A DNA stretch of 49,636 nucleotides from Nonomuraea sp. MG754425 (GCF_021699195.1 NZ_SSXE01000129.1:1-49636), one strand, 5' to 3'; counted from the stretch's first letter, positions 31,688-40,136 are shown. The notes: generated from the sequence alone by a model not told the origin. Made by a program: numbers and translations.

Positions 31688-33032
31688 GGCTCTCCGTGGA
31701 GTTCTTGTCACGGCTCACGTACAGCAGCGACATGACGAGGGTGAGGGCGGACACGCCGGCTGAAACGGGAAGCGACACCCGCACTGGTGCCGCGCTCACG
31801 CCGGTCAGGTGCGCGACGACGGAGCAGACCAGCCACGCGAGCGCCGCGCCCACCGAGGCGGCGATCAGCGAGATCACCGCTCCGGCGGCCCGGCTACCAT
31901 TCCGCTTCCAGAGCGTCAGCGTGGCGAAGAGCAGGGCCAGCGTGCCGAGCAGGGTGATCACCGGCGGCTGGATCGAACCGGCGAGTGGCACCTTGTAGGC
32001 GAACGCCTGCACGGCCGTCAGCGTCATGAGCATCGTACCGGTCATGGCCGTCTGCAGGAGAGTAAGCCGCTCCTCGCGCTCGCGCGCCTTCTCCTGCGTG
32101 ACCTGGGTCAGTTCGGCCAGGCTGGTGGCGACGCGCTCGCGGACCGCCTCGGTGAAGTGACAGTCGTCGGCCAAGCGGGTGAGCAGATCGCTGGCCAGGC
32201 CAAGGTCAGCCTTCAGCAGTGCTTCGGTGACGGGTGCTCCGCCGTGCCGCTTGAGGTTGTCAGACGCGATCTCCACCGAGCGTTCCAGTTCGCGCAGTCG
32301 TACCGACGTCTGAAGCAGGTGGTGGGGTCCGGTGAGGAGTTGCGTCAGGCCCGCGCGAATGCCGATCAGCGCCTGATGATCGTCTCGGTGGCGGGTGCGT
32401 TCCGCGATCAGGGACTCCGCCCGGGAGAACAAGCCCACAATCCCCTGATCGGCCTCCTCCCTGAGCCGCAGCAGGTGCCGTACCTTCGCCGCCTGTAACA
32501 GGTAGAGGGCGAAAGGGGCGGGCACGCCGCCCTCGTTCCACACCCATGCCTCCAACCGCTTACGCCGGTTGGCGGTGGTAGCGCAGAGAATCGTGCGAGT
32601 CCGGCCGGTCGGGGGAACCGGCCGCTCCTTGAGGACGGTGTGCGGGCCGCGGCCCGGCCACCTCACCGACCTCACCCTCACGTGCAGGCGAGCCTCGCCC
32701 ATCGCCCAGGGCGCGTCGCCGAGGACCTCCTCCCACATCGCCTCCAACTGATCGCCGGGCGCGAGCGCCACCGACAACAGGTAGGTGTCGTGATGCCGGT
32801 GCAGGACAGCTTCGGTGACACCCGCCACCGGGCGGGGGTCGCGCCGCGCGGCCACCACGCCTTCCGCGGTACCCGGCCCAAGGTCGCCGGGCAGATGAAA
32901 GGGGATCTTCCCGATCGGGGCGGTCATACCCAGCCCGGAGCAGCACCGCTCCCACAGACCCCGGAGGTGCGCTGCTGTCTGCTCAGCGTGGGCCAGCACG
33001 AACAGATGGACGACCAGCGAGTATTCAGCCAT
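31656..33032 (-). CDS. CATRA system caspase/TPR-associated membrane protein
   Basis: 458 residues from ATG 33032, whose first bases overlap the stop of the small upstream gene. Residues 1 to about 325 are soluble (EYSLVVHLFVLAHAEQ..., with ERPVPPTGRTRTIL and KRLEAWVWNEGG blocks). The last about 130 residues contain four predicted membrane helices (GTMLMTLTAVQAF, VITLLGTLALLFATLTLW, GAVISLIAASVGAALAWLVC, VSAGVSALTLVMSLLYV). This build is that of the membrane protein annotated beside TPR-CHAT proteases in CATRA systems, thought to sense or execute at the membrane. It overlaps the CHAT gene by 32 bases, so the three genes form one coupled operon. Confidence 0.8.
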   Translation of the reverse strand: MAEYSLVVHLFVLAHAEQTAAHLRGLWERCCSGLGMTAPIGKIPFHLPGDLGPGTAEGVVAARRDPRPVAGVTEAVLHRHHDTYLLSVALAPGDQLEAMWEEVLGDAPWAMGEARLHVRVRSVRWPGRGPHTVLKERPVPPTGRTRTILCATTANRRKRLEAWVWNEGGVPAPFALYLLQAAKVRHLLRLREEADQGIVGLFSRAESLIAERTRHRDDHQALIGIRAGLTQLLTGPHHLLQTSVRLRELERSVEIASDNLKRHGGAPVTEALLKADLGLASDLLTRLADDCHFTEAVRERVATSLAELTQVTQEKAREREERLTLLQTAMTGTMLMTLTAVQAFAYKVPLAGSIQPPVITLLGTLALLFATLTLWKRNGSRAAGAVISLIAASVGAALAWLVCSVVAHLTGVSAAPVRVSLPVSAGVSALTLVMSLLYVSRDKNSTESHEPGRAWRAN

Positions 33033-33309
33033 CGGCCCCGGCATGCGCGGGCGGCTCAAACCCCACGGGGAACTCGGTCATGATCCGGTTCAGCCGCTCC
33101 GTGATCAACGGCGGTGGCGGGACCTCCGGGACGTCGCCGACGCTGCGGCGGACCCTTACCGGCGACAGGAGCTTGAGCCTGGCCAGCAGGGTGGCCTGGT
33201 CATGTCCGCGTTGCAGGTCGTCGAGGATGACTTCGACCTCAGCCCATTGATCCGAGCTCAATTTCCACTGCCGCACGTAACCGAGTAAGCGCACGACGTC
33301 TTGATTCAT
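33025..33309 (-). CDS. CATRA system-associated small protein
   Basis: 94 residues from ATG 33309 with GGGGTGAG upstream. Sequence features: DVVRLLGYVRQWKLSSDQW, AEVEVILDDLQRG, then LLARLKLLSPVRVRR. A short helical protein beginning with a V-L-x-W-x-L pattern and a -LSPVRxRR- turn is the usual first gene of CATRA operons. Function is unknown; possibly an adaptor or regulator of the protease. Its stop overlaps the start of the membrane protein by a few bases. Confidence 0.75.
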   Translation of the reverse strand: MNQDVVRLLGYVRQWKLSSDQWAEVEVILDDLQRGHDQATLLARLKLLSPVRVRRSVGDVPEVPPPPLITERLNRIMTEFPVGFEPPAHAGADG

Positions 33310-33718
33310 CCACTCACCCCACAAGCGAGCCTGAATGAGATCCAATGTTGTGATCGTATACTCTCGTCTGCAATGAGCCGCAAGACCTTGTGTGAACGGG
33401 TTGGGCGGAGGTGGATTACATCTAATCGTCGGCGACGGGCTGCCCTGATTCGGTCCTCCACGGCCCGGCTGACCTCCTGGCGGTGCCTCGTCCCAGCCGC
33501 GCTTCCCTCTACTCGTCTAACGTGCCTGACAGGCATTTAGGCAACCGACCTGCTAGTTCTCCTGATAACCCAAGATAACCATCGTGGTCTGCCTGCTCAG
33601 CCCCATCATCATCTGCTCGGAGGGCTGGCGAGGTGGCCGCGTAACGTCCTTCCGGAACGGCTGCTCCGGTGTGCAGACCGCGATGCCGCCGCTTTCTCAG
33701 GACTGACGAGCTGGCGGT
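33310..33718. other. Intergenic region between CATRA operon and AraC gene
   Basis: About 410 bp without a supportable gene. It must carry the CATRA operon promoter (minus strand). A 13-bp perfect palindrome TGCCTGACAGGCA lies at about 33523-33535, inside the 12-mer ACGTGCCTGACA (33520-33531) that recurs at 36143. No transposase or RNA gene is recognised. Confidence 0.4.
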
Positions 33719-34720
33719 TCACCTGGATGCCCGCAGCGTGGCAGAAGGACGCACGCCGTACTTCCTACTGTATGCGGTGGCAAACCGGCCCAGATGTGCA
33801 AACCCCCACCGATGCGCCACCTCCGCCACGCTCGTACGGCTCGGCTCGGCCGCTGACAGTTCCGCATGCGCCCGTTCCAGGCGCAGCTCACGGAGGTAGG
33901 CCATCGGCGACAGATCGACGTGCGCTTGAAACGCCGCCTGGAGCGTACGGATGCTCACTCCCGCGATCTCAGCGAGGTCTGCCGCGCTGAAGACGGTCGC
34001 GGGTGAGGCGCGCATCGCGTCGATGACACGGTTGACCACCGGTGGTCGGCAAGGCCTGCCCGGGGTGAGGAGTTCCTCTCGGCGGCGGTGATCGGCCGCG
34101 GCGAGCAGGTGGGTGAGCAGGCTGTGCCACAGTGGCGCACCGATGATCTCTTGCCTCGCGAGCGGCTCCGCCTGCCCGATCTGCCCGGCGAGTAGGCACG
34201 CCAGATCCCTCAGGATCCGCCCGTAACCATGGGTCAGATCCAGAGAGGGGGCGAGGTCGATCGGCGAATGGACCGGTCGCTGCAGAAGACGCCGGAGTTC
34301 GGCTTCCAGCGCATCGCGCCTGATCTTGATGCACAGGATGCGGCTGGCGGCGCTCCACCGGGTCAGTCGGATATCCCCGCTCGGGCCGTACAGAACGGCG
34401 CGTTTCGGTGTCGCAGTTATCTCGTTCCGCAGGTTCGTGGAGTTGAGGGAACCCGACAGCGGAATGTTGAGGTGGTAGAACTTGTGCAGCTCGGCGAAAT
34501 CCATCTTGATATCCGCGTCGAACCTGCAGTTTCCCATCAGGATCGGCCCTATCTGCATGGCATCGATCGACATGAGGAATCGTTCCGACCCGCTGAGAAC
34601 GGTCATGCGCAGCGGGTAATAGGTCTGTGCACCCTGCTCGCTGGCCTGATCGACGTCAGGAGTGCGAGTGCTGAATCTCCACGGAAGTTCCGGAACCGCT
34701 GAGAGAACCGAAGGTTTCAT
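33719..34720 (-). CDS. AraC-family transcriptional regulator
   Basis: 333 residues. The N-terminal part (about 30-210) is an AraC-type sensor of the AraC-binding-like group (AELHKFYHLNIPLSGSL, KRAVLYGPSGDIRLTRW). The C-terminal part has two helix-turn-helix units: AADLAEIAGVSIRTLQAAFQ and SVAEVAHRWGFAHLGRFATA followed by YSRKYGVRPS, the AraC signature. The ligand is unknown. It transcribes away from 34721. The nearest possible targets are the secreted protein upstream and genes outside this region, and no specific operator was identified. Confidence 0.9.
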   Translation of the reverse strand: MKPSVLSAVPELPWRFSTRTPDVDQASEQGAQTYYPLRMTVLSGSERFLMSIDAMQIGPILMGNCRFDADIKMDFAELHKFYHLNIPLSGSLNSTNLRNEITATPKRAVLYGPSGDIRLTRWSAASRILCIKIRRDALEAELRRLLQRPVHSPIDLAPSLDLTHGYGRILRDLACLLAGQIGQAEPLARQEIIGAPLWHSLLTHLLAAADHRRREELLTPGRPCRPPVVNRVIDAMRASPATVFSAADLAEIAGVSIRTLQAAFQAHVDLSPMAYLRELRLERAHAELSAAEPSRTSVAEVAHRWGFAHLGRFATAYSRKYGVRPSATLRASR

Positions 34721-35048
34721 GTCGCCGCCGTGACCCTAGGCCCCACTCCATTACGCCGATACGCTACTTATGTCGGTGCGAGTTTTCAAGACCGCGTGGG
34801 TGATCCGGCTATGAGCTCCGCAATAAGGTTTTCCATCCAACGGCTGCACACCGGACCAGGTGCCGGACCGGTGCGGGCCGTCAGAGTTGCCGCCGCCCCG
34901 CGGGGGCGCCGAACGTGGTGTCCGTCGTCTCGCGCGGGGTGGTGCCCGCCCGCGAAGGCGTCGCTCACCTTTCCGGCGAGCCAGCGCGGGAGACGGCCCG
35001 CTGCTCCGCAATTGCGTGACCCGCCGCCTCCCCTTATGGTCGGGAATC
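34721..35048. other. Divergent intergenic region (AraC / secreted protein)
   Basis: About 330 bp. The first 100 bases are clearly less GC-rich than the surroundings (34741-34840), which is the place where promoters of the divergent AraC gene and the secreted protein are expected. The repeated CCGGACC / CCGGTGC elements near 34851-34876 form a partial inverted arrangement, but no firm operator can be stated. Confidence 0.35.
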
Positions 35049-35831
35049 ATGAAAATCGTCAAGATCGCCGTACTGGCATGCGTGCTCATGGCCCCCTTAG
35101 CCGGAACGGCCGCCGCAGCAACCGCGTATCCGGTGAAACATCCCAAGCTGATCGCCAATCCCCTTTACGACGCCGGGGTCCTCCCGACGACGACCTGTGA
35201 AGAACCCCCGGTCAAACGCAACAATCGCCAGCTCGGACGCGCCTACATCAACGCGATGCTCGCTTGCCTGGAAACGACCTGGGAACAACACCTCACCAGC
35301 GCGAACCTGCCCTACCGCCCGGTCAAGGTGCGGCAGGTAGACAAAATACCGAAGAAGTACTGCGGAGCCACCTTCGACCAGAAGGACGACTCAGAGGCCT
35401 ACTACTGCGAAAAAACCGGCACGCTGACATTCGAAGTCGGCAAGGAATACTTGGAAGACCCCACAGACCTCTGGATGCTGTATCAGGTCGGCTACATGTA
35501 CAGCTATCACGTCCAACACCTCATCGGCATCGCGGACGCCTACAGCGTGGTGCAGTACCGCAATAAGTCCGAGCTCCGAGAGCAGCAACGGCGCTACAGC
35601 TTGCAACGGGATTGCCTGGCCGCCGCGTTCATCAAAAGCGTCTGGCCACTGACCGGGCGTACTGGCAAGGACTGGAGCTATTTTCTGACGTTGCCCAGCG
35701 GTGACACCTCTGCGAAGGATCGCCGCTGGGGCAAGACGTCGAGCATCGTCTCCTGGCTCAAGCGAGGCTTCGCCACCGCCGACCCTGCCTCGTGCAACAC
35801 CTGGACGGCCGCCTCGGCCAAGGTGGCGTAG
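35049..35831 (+). CDS. Secreted neutral-zinc-metallopeptidase-like protein lacking the HExxH site
   Basis: 260 residues from ATG 35049. It has a signal peptide (KIVKIAVLACVLMAPLAGTA, cleaved near ATAAA). The body follows the actinobacterial neutral zinc metallopeptidase family: NPLYDAGVLPTTTCEEPPVK, AYINAMLACLETTW, a KYCGATF segment, DCLAAAFIKSVWP, GKDWSYFL and the C-terminal FATADPASCNTWTA. Where the family has HExxHHVQ this protein reads YMYSYHVQHLIG, so both zinc histidines and the catalytic glutamate are gone. It is therefore probably an inactive relative with a binding or inhibitory role. Cys residues suggest disulfides. A full-length frame without damage argues for selection and against recent decay. 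Confidence 0.75.
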   Translation: MKIVKIAVLACVLMAPLAGTAAAATAYPVKHPKLIANPLYDAGVLPTTTCEEPPVKRNNRQLGRAYINAMLACLETTWEQHLTSANLPYRPVKVRQVDKIPKKYCGATFDQKDDSEAYYCEKTGTLTFEVGKEYLEDPTDLWMLYQVGYMYSYHVQHLIGIADAYSVVQYRNKSELREQQRRYSLQRDCLAAAFIKSVWPLTGRTGKDWSYFLTLPSGDTSAKDRRWGKTSSIVSWLKRGFATADPASCNTWTAASAKVA

Positions 35832-36211
35832 CACCACGCGCCTGGTCTTACCTGCTCACTGGTGCACCATCCTTCACGGAGACCGGGACATCGATGCCCG
35901 CCTCGGTCTGCTTCGCCTGCATGACGGCCGCAGAAGCGAAGGCGCACAAGACGGAAACGAGCACCCAGGCCCGGCCTGGTGCCGGGGCGCGTGATGCCAC
36001 ATCGTGACCCGGCCAGGCCAGAGGTTCCCGCGAGCAGCCTGCGCAACGCGCTGGGCGATCGCCACGCATTGCCGAGGCGGTGACCGAGGCAAAGATCAGG
36101 TCGAGTGACGCGGATGCCTATCGGCCCCTCAGGGGGTGAAGGACGTGCCTGACAACCGCAGATACTTTGTCAGGCACGTTCCCGGGGTCGGGACTGGCAG
36201 GACAGCCATTA
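35832..36211. other. Intergenic stretch left of the IS5 element
   Basis: No P450-like or other gene sequence is seen on either strand, although the P450 gene interrupted on the right side of the IS element would be expected to continue here. It contains the 12-bp hairpin described separately (36143-36179). Confidence 0.45.
36143..36179. terminator. Perfect 12-bp hairpin, possible bidirectional terminator
   Basis: ACGTGCCTGACA (36143-36154) pairs exactly with TGTCAGGCACGT (36168-36179) around a 13-base loop. Placement between the secreted protein gene and the IS element fits a terminator. The same 12-mer occurs at 33520-33531, so a mobile-element end or a protein binding site is an alternative. 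Confidence 0.5.
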
Positions 36212-37063
36212 CACCGTGTCTTGTTTGGTGATCGACCGTTGGATTGATCATGGATGCGTTCGTGGATCGGCTGGTTCCTGACAAGCTGTGGGAGCTGTTT
36301 CAGCGAGTGTTGCCACCGTCACCGATACGACCGCAGGGCGGTGGCCGGCGGCGGGCCGATGACCGCTTGATCTTGGCGGCGATCGTGTTCGTGGCCACCA
36401 CGGGGTGCACCTGGCGGCAGCTCTCGCCGATCTTCGGTGTCTCCTGGCAAACGGTGCGCCGTCGCTTCGCCGGGTGGAGCGGCGCCCGGGTGTAGGCCAA
36501 GCTGTATCGCATCCTGCTCGATGAGCTCGGCTCGCGGGGGCAACTGGACTGGTCGCGATGCGCGATCGACTCCGTCAGCGTGCCGGCCGTCAAAGGGGGA
36601 TCTGACAGGTCCGAATCCTGTCGATCGCGGCAAGAATGGGTCGAAGATCCGTCTCATCACCGAGCGGACCGGTCTGCCGATCTCTGTCGGGATCAGCGCG
36701 GCCAACACCCATGACCGCCTGGGGCTGGAGCCGCTGGTGCGCAGCAGTGCGCCGATCCGGTCCCGCGGCGGCCCGCGCCGTCGCCGACCGGGCAAGCTGC
36801 ACGGTGACAAAGGCTACGACTACCCACGCCTGCGGACCTTCCTGCGCGGGCGCGGCATCATCCCGCGCATCGCCCGCCGTGGGATCGAATCCAGCCAACG
36901 CCTGGGCCGGCACCGCTGGGTAGCCGAACGGACGGTCTCCTGGCTGGCCGGCTGTCGCCGCTCACACCGCCGCTACGAACGCCGAGCCGACCACTTCATT
37001 TCCTTCGTCGCCATCGCCGCAGCACTCATTTGCTACCGCCGACTCACCAAATGAGACGACGTC
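36212..37063 (+). mobile_element. IS5-family insertion sequence (degenerate) with imperfect terminal repeats
   Basis: An 852-bp element. The left end CACCGTGTCTTGTTTGGTGA (36212-36231) and the inverted right end (37044-37063) match at 14 of 20 positions, with a fully conserved inner TTTGGTGA. The flanking trinucleotides are TTA on the left (36209-36211) and TAA on the right (37064-37066). IS5-group elements duplicate a TNA triplet, and these two differ in the middle base, so the flanks are probably not an original target duplication. The transposase inside is broken. Confidence 0.7.
36250..37054 (+). pseudogene. IS5-family transposase with internal stop and frameshift
   Basis: Begins DAFVDRLVPDKLWELFQRV, continues through CTWRQLSPIFGVSWQTVRRR, then hits TAG at 36493-36495 where a Trp codon is expected (GARV-stop-AKLYRILL). 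A second lesion near 36597 shifts the frame (AVKGGS then LTGPNPVDRGKNGSK). The DDE core DRGKNGSKIRLITE, then LHGDKGYDYPRLR and RRGIESSQRLGRHRWVAERT remains readable to the stop after RRLTK. It cannot make active transposase. Confidence 0.85.
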
Positions 37064-37626
37064 TAAGGCGGCGGTGGCGGTCTCGACCTCCTGCATCGAG
37101 CAGGCCAGGTCGGTGAGCACGTTCGCCCCCGCCTGGAATTCCGCCTGTCCTCATATGGGACGCGGAGCAGTTCCCAGATCACCAGGGACGGCGCCGGCAG
37201 CGCGAACTCGGCAAGCAGGTCGGCCGGGACTCCGGCGGCTTCCATGGCGTCCAGCCGGTTGTGCAGGATCTCCGTCACGCGCGGCTTCAGCCACTCCATC
37301 CGGCGCATGGTGAACTGGCCGGTCAGCAGCCGCCGCAGCCCGGTGCGCTCCGGCGGGTCGTAGCCGAGCAGGTTGCCGGGGATGTGCGGACGGGTTTCGT
37401 CAGCGGTGTCGCGCAGGATGTCCACCGGGACATCCCCCACGCCGAACCCGTCCTTGTCCCCGAACACCTGCCTGACGTCCTCGTACCTGCTGATCAGGTA
37501 GGCTGAGTCGCCGCTGGGCAGATCGACCCGGAGGACGGGCTCCTGCGCGCGGAGCCGGGTGAATTCCGGGTCAGGGCGGAAGCGGCACACCTCGTCGCGG
37601 CGGATGGGCAGCGGTATCGCGGTCAC
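37064..37626 (-). pseudogene. Cytochrome P450, N-terminal part, cut by the IS5 element and frameshifted
   Basis: From GTG 37626 the minus strand encodes typical actinobacterial P450 sequence: FRPDPEFTRLRAQEPVLRV, YLISRYEDVRQVF, then GYDPPERTGLRRLLTGQFT and PRVTEILHNRLDAM. Near 37156 one base is missing; restoring it gives AEFQAGANVLTDLACSMQEV before the IS boundary. The I-helix, ExxR and heme-Cys regions are absent and are not found left of the element either, so the gene is dead. It follows the SDR gene by 24 bases and was probably its operon partner. Confidence 0.8.
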
Positions 37627-37650
37627 AGTCGTCTCCGATCGGTGGGGCGA

Positions 37651-38514
37651 TCAGCCGAGGCCGGTCATCTTGAGCGAGAGATTCCACAGCCGCTCGCGGG
37701 CGGCGAGGTCCTTCGCCAGCCGGTTGGCGCGCCTCGGGCGGGGCGGCAGCGGGTTGTACAGGTAACCGCCGAAGTACTCACCGGTGACGCCGGTGGGCCC
37801 TGTCGCCAGGTACAGCGGGGCCTTGGCCGTCCGCTCCGTGGCAGGGGTGAGCACCTTTATCAGCGGGTCGATCAGCTTGGACAGCAGGCCCAGGTCGCTG
37901 GGGTCGATGTCTCTGCCCAGGCTGGTGCGCGCCCCGCCCGGGTGGATGGCGTTGGCCGTGACTCCGGCGCCTTCGAGTCGCTTGGCCAGCTCGAAGCTGA
38001 ACATCACCAGGGCCAGCTTCGACTGGGCGTACGCGCCCATCGGGGCGTAATCGCGGCGCTCGAACTGCAGGTCGTCGAAGTCGAGCTTGCCGAATCCCTG
38101 CACGGCGGAGGTCACGTTGACGATCCGCGCCGGCGCGCCCGCCTTGAGTAGATCGAGCAACCGGTTGGTCAGCAGGAACGGGGCCAGGTAGTTGACCGCC
38201 CAGGTCAGCTCGTAGCCGTCCCGGCTGACCGCCCGGCCGCTGCGGATCATGGCGGCGTTGTTGACGAGCACGTCCAGCCGGGTGTGGTTGCGGGTCATGT
38301 GGTCGGCGAGATCGCGCACCTCCGCCAGGTCCGCCAGGTCCGCCACCACGCTCTCCGCGCCCCCGGCCAGCCGGGCGGTCTCGGCGGTCCTTTCCGGGTG
38401 GCGGCCGGTGACCACGACCCGGAACCCCGCCTTGGCCATCTCCACGGCGATCACTCGCCCGATACCGCTGCTCGCACCGGTGACCAGGCACACCGGCGCC
38501 TCTTTGTCGATCAT
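37651..38514 (-). CDS. Short-chain dehydrogenase/reductase (SDR)
   Basis: 287 residues from ATG 38514, which has GGAAAGAGAAG upstream; an ATG at 38535 is a weaker choice. Motifs: NAD(P)-binding TGASSGIG (near 13-20), LDVLVNNAA, active-site Ser in VNVTSAVQG and the YAQSK catalytic Tyr-Lys pair. The length and the C-terminal LATGPTGVTGEYF element resemble retinol-dehydrogenase-like or oxidoreductase-type SDRs. The Arg-rich VVVTGRHPER after the second strand suggests NADPH preference. The substrate is unknown. It is divergent from a TetR regulator, with a palindromic operator between them, so TetR control is likely. Confidence 0.88.
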   Translation of the reverse strand: MIDKEAPVCLVTGASSGIGRVIAVEMAKAGFRVVVTGRHPERTAETARLAGGAESVVADLADLAEVRDLADHMTRNHTRLDVLVNNAAMIRSGRAVSRDGYELTWAVNYLAPFLLTNRLLDLLKAGAPARIVNVTSAVQGFGKLDFDDLQFERRDYAPMGAYAQSKLALVMFSFELAKRLEGAGVTANAIHPGGARTSLGRDIDPSDLGLLSKLIDPLIKVLTPATERTAKAPLYLATGPTGVTGEYFGGYLYNPLPPRPRRANRLAKDLAARERLWNLSLKMTGLG

Positions 38515-38580
38515 GTCTTCTCTTTCCGTCGGCATTTTCCAGGCACCCGCCGTGCGGCAAGCTCCGTGGCGAACATGCTA

Positions 38581-38602
38581 GTACCGCAACGGTACATCGA
38601 TG
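38581..38602. promoter_or_regulatory. Palindromic operator between SDR and TetR genes
   Basis: GTACCG-CAA-CGGTAC (38581-38595) is a perfect inverted repeat, immediately followed by the self-complementary ACATCGATGT (38593-38602). It lies in the 120-bp gap between divergent starts (38514 and 38635), the usual place for a TetR dimer site that represses both promoters. Binding is inferred. Confidence 0.6.
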
Positions 38603-38634
38603 TTCCATGAAGGGACACGGCAGCTAGGATTGCG

Positions 38635-39201
38635 GTGATGATGACAAGAAGCCCGATCCTGCGCGACCACGTCGCGGCGGCGATCCTCGACGCAGCGGCC
38701 ATCGTGCTCGCCGAACGGGGCGACACAGCGAGCATGGCCGACGTCGCCGCCGCCGCCGGTGTCGGCCGCACCACGCTGTACCGCTACTTCCCCAACCGAG
38801 ACAAGCTCCTGCACGCGCTGACCGAAGCCGCCCTGACCGAATTGGTCGACCGGCTCGTGGCGGCCAGGCTCGAATCGGCCTCGGTCCCCGACGGCATCGC
38901 CAGGGTCACCCGCGCGGTGCTCGGCGCGGCAGGCAAGTACCAGGCGCTCGCGCACACCGCCCGCAAGGCGGACATGCCACCGGAGTTCGCCGACCAGCTC
39001 GGCGAACCACTCGCGATGCTGTTCCGGCGCGGCGCCGCCGACGGGTCCCTACGCGCCGACCTCGGCACCGAGACCCTGCTCGGCCTCTACACCGCACTGC
39101 TTGAGGGAGTGCTGAGCCAGGGCCTGCACCACCACCTCGGCGCGGAACCGGCAGCCTCCGCGCTCACCTCGATCTTCTTGGACGGCGCGCGCCCCCGGTG
39201 A
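38635..39201 (+). CDS. TetR-family transcriptional regulator
   Basis: 188 residues. The start may be GTG 38635, ATG 38638 or ATG 38641; an AGGA at about 38627 fits any of them. The DNA-binding domain is at 10-60: AAAIVLAERGDTASMADVAA, then AGVGRTTLYRYFPNRDKLL, the classic TetR helix-turn-helix. The remainder is the helical ligand and dimerisation domain (TLLGLYTALLEGVLSQG). Divergent to the SDR-P450 pair, it probably represses them and itself in the absence of an unknown small ligand. Confidence 0.9.
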   Translation: MMMTRSPILRDHVAAAILDAAAIVLAERGDTASMADVAAAAGVGRTTLYRYFPNRDKLLHALTEAALTELVDRLVAARLESASVPDGIARVTRAVLGAAGKYQALAHTARKADMPPEFADQLGEPLAMLFRRGAADGSLRADLGTETLLGLYTALLEGVLSQGLHHHLGAEPAASALTSIFLDGARPR

Positions 39202-39209
39202 ACCGACGG

Positions 39210-39839
39210 CTCAGCCGTCCTCGCGCGGGTTGCCCAGGCAGCAGCGGACGAAATCCCTGGATGCCCCCGCTCGCCGTCCGCCGCGACTGGCCAGTCGCGG
39301 CCGACCTCGGACCGCCAGGGCTGAGGGGCCAGGACCCGCAGCACCTTGCCGCGCCGGTCGGGCTGGACAAGACCAGCAGCGGCGGCGGGTCGCTCAAGCG
39401 GCGCCCGGACCGTCTGGGGGTCAAGGCCCCTGCCGGTCAGCAGCTCCGCCCGTCCGTCCAGGATCCGCAGCCGGCCGTGCAACCTCCCGGTCAGCCGTTC
39501 GGGCAGTCCACACCGCGAGCACCGCAGGAAGAACGCATGCACGCCTCATACGGTGGGAGGCCTGACCGGCAGGGCCCGCCACTCGATCCCGTACCGGGTC
39601 ACGTAGCCGGTCGCGTCCAGCACCGCGCGCAGGTCATGCACCATCGGCCGGCCCGTGACCGCGACCAGCTCGGTGATCAGCGCCCGCACCTCGCCTTCCA
39701 GCGCCAACCACTCGGCATCGGCCAGATCCGATGGGGATGCCGGTTTCCGGCCGTGACATGCGCATCCCGGTGAGGCGCGTCCGCTGGCGGGTAGCCGGAC
39801 AACCACGGTCTCCTGGCCGCTGAGCTGCTTGGACACCAC
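39210..39839 (-). pseudogene. IS5-type transposase remnant
   Basis: On the minus strand, SDLADAEWLALEGEV, HDLRAVLDATGYVTRYGIEW then RALPV is the N-terminal DUF4096-like domain of IS5-family transposases. After a stop at 39546-39548 the homology continues in another frame: VHAFFLRCSRCGLPERLTG, RLRILDGRAELLTG, DPQTVRA. The DDE part beyond is unrecognisable. It is an old, unmarked relic between the TetR gene and the hydrolase. Confidence 0.65.
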
Positions 39840-40019
39840 CTCGGCTTATGGGGAGACGACTCCGATGGATCCGGGCGGACAGCTTGCGAGCCGTCCTGAG
39901 ACGCGTGGATGTCGCCTGGCGCGTTGGGACGAGGGTCGAGACCGAAGCGGACGCCGGTCCATGCTGACGCGGTGGGCGCCGTCCATGGCCGACGCGCACG
40001 TTTGATCACAACTGAGGGG

Positions 40020-40127
40020 GTGGCGACCGCCAGTGCGTGCGATCCTGGCGCTTCCCTCCTCGGCGATCACCCCGATGGCGGCGTCGATGATGGTGCGCCG
40101 TCGCTCTCCGACCAGCGGGTTCATCAT
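40020..40127 (-). pseudogene. TetR-family regulator, N-terminal fragment
   Basis: About 36 residues from ATG 40127 (VGERRRTIIDAAIGVIAEEG) match the first helices of a TetR-family DNA-binding domain. The helix-turn-helix that should follow is replaced by unrelated sequence. It starts 10 bases after the hydrolase stop on the same strand, so the two were probably co-transcribed. Confidence 0.45.
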
Positions 40128-40136
40128 GGTCCCGGG

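Noticed and set aside
36607..36640. tRNA-like T-arm sequence (GGTCCGAATCC)
   Set aside because: It is the LTGPNPVDRG coding part of the IS5 transposase, and no acceptor or anticodon stem can be formed around it.
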